Assembly (NCBI GenBank): GCA_031772625.1 | Contig: CM062816.1 | Location: 634,601,269-634,665,268, forward strand | Direction of reading: 5' to 3' | Source: Pinus tabuliformis | Taxonomy: Eukaryota > Streptophyta > Pinopsida > Pinales > Pinaceae | Length of the DNA: 64,000 nucleotides | In this document: in pieces, positions 32,141 through 42,430 of the stretch | Position numbering within the stretch: position 1 is the stretch's first letter | How the letters are laid out: every line of letters starts with the position of its first letter | The notes under the pieces: model-generated | Database searches by the model: none | Told to the model about the DNA's origin: nothing | The model's input: only the letters and a program-made list of their open reading frames with translations | Position numbers and translations under genes: made by a program

Positions 32141-33571
32141 TTACCCTTTTCTCCATTTCTTCTTTTCTACCTTTCGCCATTCTCCTTGTGATGGAGTGGT
32201 TGTTACAAGTGCTAGTTGGGACCCTTCTTTCAGCTTTGGATTTTCCTTATCTGAACCCAAAATTTCAGAAACATGATGACGTTTTGAGCCTCCAGGCTCC
32301 TTTGCTTCAGGGATGATCTCTTGTCGCGATGTATGTGTTGGGGTTCCTGAGTCATCATGATTTATTCCTTCCTTTTCGACACTATCTTGAGGAATCCAGG
32401 TTTCTTCAGTGGTAGGGGGCTCTAGTTCTTCATCATCCTCTTCTTCTTCAGACAATTGCTGTGGGAATTGCCATCCCTTGGGCTACTTCCCTGATTTTTT
32501 CTTTCTTCGAGGCGTTTTCTTGGTATCAGGACATGAGTTTTGTAGATGTCTGGTCTGTCGGCATATATGAAATCTAAAAGGCATGTTCTCAAAATCTAAA
32601 AACTGTATCCAACACTATTTGTTATGTGTCAAGAGGATACAATCAAGAAATCCTTTGCTGAGATCCTTTCTGGCAAAAGTGTAGACGCGTTCTTCGACTC
32701 GTTGTGTATTTGTCTTGATGTATATCCCTAAGAGGTTCCCAATGTCTTCAAGCACTTTGTGGCTCTAGAAATGGATGGGGAGATTATGCAATCGAACCCA
32801 AACCAGAACCACGAGCCGTCTCGTAATATATAGTCATGTTCCTCTGATGATGCAAACTTTACTATGAAAAAGCCCCTAGAACAGAGGTGAATCTCGCAAT
32901 TTATTAACCAAGTTGTGAGGATCCAGTGGAATAGATCGACGGGTTTTGGCCAGAAACGTTGAATCTACACACAACTGCTTGAGATTCATAGGTTGTACAT
33001 AGATAATTTATTTTTGATAGATCTACAATCATTGCTGGTATTTGATTCAATTGTTCCACGATATAGGGACTAGGTATATTGTGTTTTCGATCTGGTATTG
33101 TTGATGCTCCCGATTTTCCTTTGAGGATGTCCTTGAATGAAATTCCTCCATTTACTAGTCCTTGATTCACTTTTTCTCCTTTGGGAAGACTAGATCCGAG
33201 TACTCCCCCTGCTCCCTTTTGATAGCTTGGTCCAGGAGAGCCTCCCCGAAGCTTTAGATTTAGTACAACGGTGGATGACGGAAGAATGTTATATTCTTGT
33301 AAACTTAGTTCATCCTACATGGATTTCCTCCGTAGATCAAGCTTTGAAGGGGCACCAGAATACCCCGAAAATGCAGGATATTTTGCTTCAGATGGTGGAC
33401 ACTCTTTGAGGCCCGAACCCAGAAAATAAGTGATTTCCCATTTTGGGTTTTAATAAAAATTTGAAAAGATGTTTTGGTTCTCATATCTGTCTCTCGATCA
33501 TGATAATCACGCAAATCATCAACCAGAGAAAAATCAGAAAAATTATCAGAGACCCTCTCTGCACGATCCAT
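32141..33571 (-). pseudogene. LINE ORF1: ubiquitin-like domain, DUF4283, CCHC zinc knuckle
   Basis: Start chosen at ATG 33571 (MDRAERVSDNFSDFSLVDD), because a TGA lies just upstream in frame. Order: ~35 residues of acidic leader, a ubiquitin-like domain (33466-33240), a Gly-rich linker (SPGPSYQKGAGGVLG), then the DUF4283-like RNA-binding region starting ISFKDIL near 33145 and including VEQLNQIPAMIVDLSKINYL and VWVRLHNLPIHFW. A CX2C-type knuckle follows (FHICRQTRHLQNSC, ~32575-32530, the first Cys apparently replaced by Phe). A basic segment and a long acidic tail end WRKVEKKKWRKG at 32141, a typical plant L1 ORF1 end. Breaks: one-base loss near 33314, a frame change near 32965, and stops near 32908, 32845, 32787, 32609 and 32487. 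ORF1 proteins bind LINE RNA; here the gene is dead but nearly complete. Confidence 0.85.
33240..33466 (-). other. Ubiquitin-like domain inside LINE ORF1
   Basis: 227 bases, one short of 76 codons, the exact length of ubiquitin. It opens FQIFIKTQNGK (ubiquitin MQIFVKTLTGK) and keeps Gly10, Lys11, Lys27, Ile30, Gly35-Ile36, Leu43-Ile44, Gly47, Leu56, Tyr59-Asn60-Ile61, Leu69 and Leu71. It ends LKLRGG, immediately followed by SPGPSY. About one third of positions match by eye. Lys48 is Asn and Lys63 is Pro, so the main chain-linkage lysines are absent. The single missing base lies at codon 51. An LRGG followed by more protein is the form cut by deubiquitinases in natural ubiquitin fusions; whether it was cut here is inference. 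Confidence 0.85.
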
Positions 33572-34148
33572 CAAGGAAAGCCCCACATTATGATCGTCTT
33601 GAGACAACACAGATCATTGTGGAACCACTTGGAATAGGAGGGAGGAATCTAGATCTGGCCAAAGCGGAGGTTGATCTTCAACTTGGAACTCTAGATCTGG
33701 GAGGCCTAGCCAAACTGAAGGCTGGAACACTAGATTTAAGAGTTGGTAGGGTGATCTATGTAGGGTGTCACGAATCAACGTGAATATCTCTAGATCCGAC
33801 CAACTCGGGTGTCAATCTACCATTGAGGAGTCGAGATCTGCAAAAAGGTGAAGTAGATCAGGATCTAGGGTCCCCGTATATCTTTGGAAGCGACTTTGCA
33901 AAAGCAAACCTGTTGGCTTATTTCCGAGATTACCATCAAGATCCCAGAAGGCTTGGAGAGTGAGTGTATGAGGGCTTCGCCCCACAGGTTTGTTTAATAA
34001 TCACCTACATGAATTTCTGCATCATTTGGATGATGAAGAGCGGTAATGGAAGGAGCCAGAAGGTTGCAACCTCTCCTCAGAACAATCGCAGTTGCTATTG
34101 TGTTCACCATCTCTTCCTCTCTCCAATTCGAGAATTTCAAGGTCACCT

Positions 34149-36710
34149 ATGTTAACTACGAATGAGAGTCTTGATTCCTCAAATTGTGTGAAAAAGGTGG
34201 TCTTGTTTTTCCTTCAACAAAGCTTATGCTTGGAGTTAAATTTTAGGAATGCACTTCTAATTCTATAATGAAAGTGCAGATATGAGTGATTGCTTCAATG
34301 AGATTATAAATATGTTAAATGCTCCAATCAAGATTAAATTACTTGAAAACAAGATGCTCACAATGATATTCAACACAATATGACAAGAGCAATTAATAGA
34401 GCACTTAGAGAACAATTTAGAAATTATCCCAATGAAACAAGATTTAGCAATACCAATTATCCAAGATGCTTATTAGAGTTAATTAGATCTCATTTAATTT
34501 CTCTTATGCAATTAGGAACAAGAGCAACTTTAGAGCACAATGATGAGATAATATCTGCTTATCACTTAGATTATGAACCAATTGCAATTTCTTCTTAAGC
34601 ACAAATGTAACCAAAAAGCACAAGGAGATATGAGATTGCTAACAGTGATATGCAATACAAGAGAAGACTAACAAATGCATTCAACTACTAATGAGATGTT
34701 CATGCAAGAGAAAACCCAATGCAATGGATGGCAATGCAAGAATGCAAGAAACAAGTTAATGAACTAACTAGCTATCCTCAAGATGCAAGACTTATATAAT
34801 TAATTCACCAATGATTCCTCACAATGCTATTACTTTGAAAATGCACCAGACTTAAACAAATCAGATCAGATTGCTTTCACCATGAAATCAGTCCCAAAAC
34901 TTGAATGAGAAGCTTGCAAAAAGCAAGTTATTTAAGCCCTTGGATGATATATATTACTTTTTAGAGTTATTAGGCTCATTTGGAGGTGTTTTTAGGCTTC
35001 TTTAGGATGATTAACACTTGATTATGCCACTGTTTAGATTAGTCTTCAGATCTGGTTATTCATGACAATCAACAAAAGAGAGGAAGGAGAGAGGACCAAA
35101 CCCTTTAGGCCTAAAGGCCTTGTTCCACTACCAAGTGTGCCAAGTTGAGGCAAGCTTGAGGCACCAAATGAAATGACTTGGAAATGATTTATCCTTTGAA
35201 TACCTGCAACCACCAATGATTAGCTTTAAAACCAAAAGAATGCTCTCAAAACCTCACAACCAAGACAAGGTGAGTCTCTTCGGCTAGCAGCTAAGGCAAA
35301 TGGCTTAAAAAATGTGATGTGAGGCTTCAAACAAGTGCAAGACACTTGCAAACACAAAGGATTAACCCTAAAAAATAATTCAAATGATAAATCAAACAAA
35401 TGGTTAGGGTTTAGACACCCTTTAGGGTTGTATCTAGTGCTAGAAGCCCTAGAAACCCTTGTCGCTAAGTGGGAGAAGGCCCTTTAGGCCTACGGTTAGG
35501 CTCCAAAGGCCTTGGACGATGAAATAAACAAACCTTAAGCCCTTGAAACCATTCTTCAATGGATAATGAGCCTGCAAAACTAAGATTAGTCTGCTAGACA
35601 AGAAATTTCATGGGTTAATGGAAAAAATACATTGAGAAACCACTGCAAACCCTTGCCAAAAATCACTTTAGGCCTGCAAAAAAAATTGTTAGCCCTTATA
35701 ATCAAATGCAAAGATGGATCCATTCTAGGGTTGCGACTAGGTAAAGAAGGCCTAATTAAGTTTGTATCTAGGCCTTAGACGCTGACATAGGACTGCCCTC
35801 AAATCCTTGCAGCTAGTTGCGGATGCCCGTGATGAAGTAGATGGATGAGAATGAGCCACAAAAAAATTGATTTCCTCCCCAAAATTGACCTGCAAAGCTT
35901 CCAATGATAAATACTTGTGAAAAACCTCAGTTGCAGCAACAAACAACCCTCTAGGGCTAGCGACTTCCTCAAGGAGGCTTAGCATTAGAAAACAAACACT
36001 TGGGTCTTGTAGATCAAGCCATAAAAGATCTAGATCAACCCCTTCCAGTTGAACGCTCTCCTTGTCTAAGCAAAACAACCCCTCAGGCGAAAATACACCC
36101 AAACCCTAGCTGTCTAGGCTAGGTGAGGGTTTCAAACTTCTCACTTCAGATTTGTCTTTAAATCGTTGAGCTAATGGCACCTGCAAGTAAATTAAATAAA
36201 GGCAAACCACAAGATCTAGAAGATTTTGAAATAAAACCCCAAAATATTATTTACAAAATGAGAAAAATAATATAGAAGGGTTAGAAATAATGTACAAATA
36301 ATTTACTCTATTCACAATTAAAATCAAGCTCTAGTTAGCAGATAAATCATTTATAGCCCAAGCAGATTTTGAAAATAAATAAGATAAATACTTTTTATTT
36401 AATGTCCAAGCCAAGGCCCTGCAACAATAATCATTAGATAAGTTCAGAGTCCAAACAAAATGTGAACACCTCAAAGTCCATGAACTTGCGGCATGCCCAA
36501 GGGCTGAATATCTAAAGATATCTAAAAAAAGATAGACTATTAGTTGTATAGGGGTTTGATTCACACAAATAGACTAGGGATCTATAGATACTTGCTAGAT
36601 CTACTAACTTCAATGTGTTTACTCTAGCCCAATACCTAAAGCAAGATACTTGTGCTAATGGAACACTAATTTCAGTTAAATAATAATTAGAACATTAAGA
36701 TCAATTCAAC
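34149..36710. other. Repeat-derived non-coding DNA
   Basis: 34149-34260 continues the old repeat broken by the LINE (similar to 10270-10380). Beyond that it is AT-rich with scattered 'gccctttaggcct' motifs (35100-35530). A minus-strand open stretch at 35752-36102 has no recognisable domain and I do not call it a gene. Confidence 0.4.
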
Positions 36711-38500
36711 ACATACCATGAATCATCAAGCGAGAGACACCTTGAATTGAAACCCCAAATACCTTTTATTAAAAATGTTCGTGCAAAGCTTAGCTCAGTA
36801 CAAAAGATTTTCAATCCAGTTTAGACCCTGTTACAATGAGGAGCTTGAAAGCTTCCTTATATAGAAAAAATGAGAGAGATTAACCCCTCCAAGTGGAAAT
36901 AAAGGCTAGTTGCATCGATCCATGGCTTGATCCTTGTTGAAAAAATTCCATCCCTTGATCAACTAGCACAAATCTCTAAAAAAAATTGATCTTTCTTGTT
37001 CTCTGTGTTGGAGGGTCAATCTTTGACTAATGGATCACTGAAGGACCTTCAAAAAGTAGAATTATCGTTACTTGTGCAAAATAAATCATTTTTTGGCCCA
37101 AAAAATTCGATTTGCTAGAAAATAGTCTTCTCTAGTGCAATCAAATTTCTGGACTGGGTTCTTCTGCCTTGGAAATGAGACTTTTATTTTTAACTTGAAT
37201 ATTCCCCCTTGAAAATAGCCTCAAATATTTTTTTTTGATGAATTTTCCACTTGGAGGGTAATTAATTTTCCCTTCATTTGATTTTTTAACAACTTTTGGC
37301 TATTGTAATTTTTATTTTTTGCCAAAAAATAAAATTAAAAGGCGTGGCGATTTAAAATTTTTCCACCCTCTAAGTGTATCTAAAAATTATTTTGGTAATG
37401 ATGTTCTAATTATGATTAACCATTCACCAAAAATATTCCTATATAGCACTATTACATCAAGATATTACAAATACAACCCTTAGAAGGGGAAATACACACT
37501 CTTAAGACTCAACCAAAGTTTACGACAAGACACATGATCTAGTATGAAAAAATACATAAACTTGATAACACTAAAACTCACCGAAGACCTTGTCAATGAG
37601 TCCCACCCTAGCTTTGGGGTATATCTAGGAGAAAACACTGCCAATTATCCATGTTTACAAACACAGATAGATGAGGTTATAAAAAACCTCCCTAGAGTGA
37701 AACCCTTTGAGAAGAATTATAGGATTACTTAGGTGTTGTTACATGGCTTAATATTCATACTATAATCATTTTTACATTATAAAAGTAGAATTTGAGATTA
37801 TAATGATGAAATTGACCGAATTTTTTTATTACATTGTTGTATACCTTGCATCTTGGATTGTTGACATGTACATGGTCAACATGCTCGATAGGCAGGGTTG
37901 CTTCAGTGTGTGGTGAACAATAATTTTGTTGTCCTATTGCCTTTGAGCATTAAATGGTTTCTATTGTGGGGTATACATGTTAAGTTTAAGTTTAGGTGGC
38001 TCGTTGGTGGTGCTTGGGTCTTGTATATTTTCTTAATTTTACCTTTGTGGTATTCTGAGACTGTGAGCAAGTTTTCACTCTTAGTTTTGTGGCTCGACAA
38101 CCTATTCTAGTGTTTTGGCATGTGGGTTGGTGTTTTGGTCTATGTGATGTCAATGGTTTCTTGTTTTGTTGCTCTTCTAAGTGGTCGTTTCTCTCGGTTC
38201 TCTTTTCTGTGTTTGGCCCTAGTGTCCTCCCATGCCTGGTGTCTCGAGGGTGGATTTTTTGCTGGAGTTGGATAGTTGTGGTGTGTTGGGTAAGGCTATC
38301 TACCTTTCTCTTGTGGCCTCGGGGTGGTGCGGTGGTTTCAAGATGACTTCTTTGTTGTAGTTTTTGTTGGCTCTTCGAGCTTGGTGTGTTGTGGGTGGGT
38401 CGTTGGTGGGAGTTGGGAGTTGGTAGATGTGTGGGACAATGTCCCTTCGATATTATCTCTTGGCCTTAAGGTGGTTTAGTGGTCCGACACAAGGCTCTCT
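36711..38500. other. Non-coding, no confident feature
   Basis: 36760-36890 has the look of an LTR fragment read on the minus strand (poly(A)-signal-like AT stretch and a TATA-like TATATAG), but no borders were found. 38030-38480 is GT-rich on the plus strand. Nothing assignable. Confidence 0.3.
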
Positions 38501-39073
38501 ATGGTGCCAATGTTATCTCTTGTCGCATTAGTGTCCACCCATGACAACATGCATGCTCGGCGTGGAGGTCGTCAGCAGAGGGTTTTCGCTCGTCAGAGCT
38601 CCATGAGACGAAGAAGACCCTTTTTCCAACCCTCCCTTCAGCGAACGTCAGATGTTCTAGGTGTTTCTCATTCACAAATGTTTTTAGAATTTTTGGTTTA
38701 GTCCCTGCTTACAAATTTGGATCAGTTAAATCAGACATACTAGGAGGATTGTGTGGAATTCATGAAGATCCTTGGTCATATCCAACATTACCAATCGCAG
38801 TTTCATGATAGTATGGAGAGATTGTGGCGCGATCAACATCGTACTTTTAAAAATTTAGAGAGACTAGATGCAAGGTTGACCCATATGGAGGGTCATGTAC
38901 ATTGTGACTACAAACCACCCTCGTCTTCGGGGCAGGTTCAAACAACCTTGCTCCAATTAATTTTGCTGAGTAGGGATGAACATGGAAGTTCTTTTGCTTC
39001 TATATGTATTTTAATCTCTCGATGTCTTTTACATTATGTACATTATCTAAATATATGGGTCTTTATTTGCTAG
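38501..39073 (+). pseudogene. Decayed ORF of unknown origin, coiled-coil-like
   Basis: One frame is readable for ~190 codons with only two TAG stops (~38702 and ~38741), both where CAG would fit. It has an Arg-rich stretch (HARRGGRQQRVFARQSSMRR), then a Gln/His/Arg-rich helical region (ILGHIQHYQSQFHDSMERLW, ERLDARLTHMEGHV). About 90 bp after the stop comes an A run at 39163-39172. This resembles a gag- or retro-derived fragment, but no zinc knuckle or pol sequence is present. Unknown. Confidence 0.35.
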
Positions 39074-39173
39074 CTAACAAATCCAACCAGAGTGAGGCTG
39101 GAATTTTTTTGGAGATGTACATTGTAAATCTTAACTTCTCGAGTTAAGAGAAGATGTCGACTTAAAAAAAAAA

Positions 39174-40860
39174 GAATTTATTTTATATATTCATAAAATA
39201 TTTTTAAATTATATTATATAAAGTTTAATAGGAAAAATATTTAAATATAATAAAATATAAATTAAATTATCATATGGTCCTACATAATGATTTATAAATG
39301 TAAAATCAAATTGATATATTTAAAATAGGTTTATATTATGTAAATTTTGATAATATATACGCTATTTAAGTTAAAAATTACGGTTATATAATATGGTAAT
39401 TTCTAATATTAAATTTGTATATTTATAAAACCTTTTTCACTATTCTCTATAACCAAAATTTTAATAATAAAAGTTATAATTTTATATTATATTTAATACA
39501 ATTGAATTAATTAATATTGTAAAAAATAATTGAAGTTATTAATAAATATTTAATTTTTAATTAAAATGTTATTAATAATGGTAAATTTTATTAAGTTTAT
39601 GGGGCGTTAAATAAATGGTGACGGAGTGTTTTATTAATGTATTAAGTGTGTAAAGTTTATCATTTTGAAAGTTAGTGGAATAAAATTTAACAATGTTAAG
39701 GGTTGGTGTGGCCTAGGCCGAATGTGATCCATGAGTGATTTTACGGCTTAGAGTTGGCCACGGCTCCTCAAATCACAAGTTAGGCATGTCAATCATTTCA
39801 AGGCTCATAATACCTAACAAACAAAAAATGAAAATAAATTATATAACTATATTTATATTAAAAATTATGAAATAAAAAATTTAGTGTAAAATTAAATTTA
39901 AATTGAATTTTATTATTATTATTGGTAAATAAAAAGTAATTTGAGATTATTATGGTTAGAGATATCTTAAATTTTAAAAATAAAGTATTAAGTTATAAGT
40001 AATTTTAAAAATAAAGTATGAAGTTATAAGTGTATAAATTTAATATAAAAATTATATTTATATTTATTTAATAAATAAATGTAATATAAAATTATTTATA
40101 TATAATATTTATGTTAAAATTGATTAATTTTAAATATTTTTAAAATAGAAAAAACATTTTATATATAAGAGAAATTTATAAATTTTTTTTAATATATCAA
40201 ACATTAATATAATATATTAATAAGCTTTTAGGGTTATTTTAATTGGAGTTTTTTCTCATTAACGGATTTTTGTTATTGAGAGGTCGTGGATTCAAGGTTT
40301 TGATATTTTTGAGGTCAAGCTTCTAGTTAGCAACACGTAATGGTCACTAATCTCCAAGGTTAACCAAAATTAATATTAAAACATATTATAAAAATAAAAA
40401 TAAACATTAAAAATAATAAATAATGTACATAAAACTTTAAAATGTTATAAATAATTTACATACAAGCTTTAAGTTTAAAATGTTATTCTTAATTTATATA
40501 TATAATTATAATTTTATTAATATTAATAAAAATAACATATATATATGAGAGAAAAACTTTCAATATTTTTCAACTTCTATAATTATAATTATATTTATAT
40601 TTATGAGATTAATATATATGTGTGTGTGTTTTTTTATTAAAATTGCTAGATTTCTAATGTTTAAAATAAATAACATTAAAATATAATTATTTATTTTATT
40701 TTATTTTTGTATAAAGAGAATAATTTAATTTATTACAATTTTTAAATATTAAAATATTATAACTAAATTAGTGAAGGAGTTTCACTTAGTTTCAAGAATT
40801 TTATGATATCAATATTTTATTAACAAAGTGTAATCATAGTGAAAGTTTATTTGGTCCCTT
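39174..40860. other. Extremely AT-rich intergenic stretch
   Basis: About 1.7 kb composed almost entirely of A/T runs with few G or C, including (TG)n at ~40620 and long A/T alternation. No ORF of note and no LTR or TIR found. A stretch near 40280-40380 is less AT-rich but unassigned. Confidence 0.6.
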
Positions 40861-41369
40861 TCCACTCACTTTTATTGTATGATTATACTACTATTTCACT
40901 CATCACTCACCCACCTCCTATGTGATTTCCCTATGCAATACATTAAAGTTCATTTGAGCTACCCCCTCACTTATAGCTTTTATGATAATGCTATATCACT
41001 CAATACAAATATTAAATTTTGATCATTACAAAAATATTATTGCAAATACAAAAAGATGCCATATCAAATTTTGTTCATTCTCACACAAATTCTCACATTC
41101 CAAGCATATACACAATTGCAAACAAATAATTAACAAATGACACAATCAAACAACAAACATTGGTATACATAGTCACTAATACACATCAAAATTGTGCAAA
41201 TACACAACCATACAAACTGAATGTGAATACCACAAAAAGAATTACTAAAGAAAAATTACACACATTTCATAGTATATATCACACATTAATTGGGAATATA
41301 GAAACACACACACATTGCATATCGATTTTGATCATTAGACATAAAAGGGTTGTACAACCAACATACTAT

Positions 41370-41500
41370 CAAGAATACAAATACACAATTGAAACATACA
41401 ATCAAGAATACAAACACACAATAGAAACATACAATCAAGAATACAAACACACAATAAAAAATACATGCAATCAAGAGTACAAACACACAATCAAGAGTAC
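41370..41500 (+). repeat. 33-bp tandem repeat, about four copies
   Basis: Unit 'caagaatacaaacacaca' plus 'atagaaacatacaat' starts at 41370, 41403, 41436 and 41472, with a partial copy at 41492. The first three are spaced exactly 33 bp apart. Confidence 0.85.
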
Positions 41501-42190
41501 ATTTCAAGTTTTAATCATTACACCAAGATTTTAAATACACAACCAATAGATTCACAAACATACACACATCAAAAACATTACAAATATGACATCCCATCTA
41601 ATTTTATTATTACACACAAAATTACAAATACATACAAATATTGTATATTGAACCTTGACCATTAAACACATAAATGTTGTAAATATAAATACATAATAAA
41701 GAATGCATATCAAAATTTTGACTATTACACACAAAAATGTTGTAAATACACAAGCATAGAAGCATGACACATTGAATTTTGATAGCTAAAAAAACAGTTG
41801 CAAATACACAAGCATACAAACATAATGTAGACACTAAATCAAGCCATATGCTAAAGAAAATTCATGCATTCCAAATTATCATATCAAGCACATCAATTGA
41901 AAATATAGAAACACAGATGAAATCCAAACAACAACCATTGTCATACACATCACAAATACACATCAAATAATGAACATCACAAAAAACATTGTAAACACAC
42001 AAAGATACAAACATTACATATCAAATTTTGGTCATCACACACAAAGGTTTTGAATGCACAAACATAATATAGACACCAAGCATTACTAAAGGAAATTCTC
42101 ACACATTTCAAAATACATATTAACATGTCACACATTCATTGTAAAACACAATCATATAAATGAAACTCAAACAACAATCTTTCTACTTTT

Positions 42191-42308
42191 AAACTAACAA
42201 TCACAAAATAGTAAAAAAACACATCAATCAATGTATACAATCACAATTTAAACTAACAATCACAAAATAGTAAAAAAACACATCAATCAATGTATACAAT
42301 AAAAACAT
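42191..42308 (+). repeat. 59-bp tandem repeat, two nearly identical copies
   Basis: The block starting 'aaactaacaatcacaaaata' at 42191 recurs at 42250 without visible change over ~50 bp. A partial relative (catcaatgtatacaataaa..) lies at ~42370. Confidence 0.85.
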
Positions 42309-42430
42309 ACAACTTGATCATACAAAAATTCAATCACTCAATAGGCATACAATTTTTTTTGCAATTACCACACACCAATCAATGTATACAATAAAGACAT
42401 ACAACTTGATCATACACAAATTGAACCACT

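Larger units (their letters stand above)
31998..34137 (-). mobile_element. ORF1-only L1-type LINE, 11-bp TSD
   Basis: Flanked by CAAGGTCACCT at 31987-31997 and 34138-34148. On the minus strand it has a ~566-bp 5' UTR (34137-33572), ORF1 (33571-32141), then only ~140 bp of 3' tail ending GGGGTAAAAAA with AATAAA (complement at 32024-32029) just before. There is no trace of ORF2 (endonuclease/RT). Direct repeats of variable length plus a poly(A) end indicate target-primed reverse transcription, so the copy was mobilised in trans by a full LINE. This is the layout of the mammalian half-L1 (HAL1) elements. Alternatively it is a retrocopy of an internally deleted L1. Confidence 0.88.
41000..42430. 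repeat. ACA-rich low-complexity region
   Basis: About 1.4 kb dominated by 'acaaatacacaa', 'catacaaac' and 'atcacacaca' motifs on the plus strand with very little G. Contains two ordered tandem arrays (listed next). The open frames on both strands here reflect composition, not genes. Confidence 0.65.

Noticed and set aside
35752-36102. 116-codon minus-strand open stretch
   Set aside because: No known motif, no neighbours of a gene, lies in AT-rich repeat-derived DNA.
40250-40380. Possible tRNA-derived SINE (GTGGATTCAAGG resembles a B box)
   Set aside because: No A box at the right distance, no poly(A) or target duplication.
41370-41500. Regularly spaced repeat considered as a CRISPR array
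   Set aside because: Units are contiguous, low-complexity and lie in plant nuclear DNA; no spacers or cas genes.
41160-41970. Several open stretches on both strands in the ACA-rich region
   Set aside because: Caused by the base composition and tandem repeats; translations are low-complexity.
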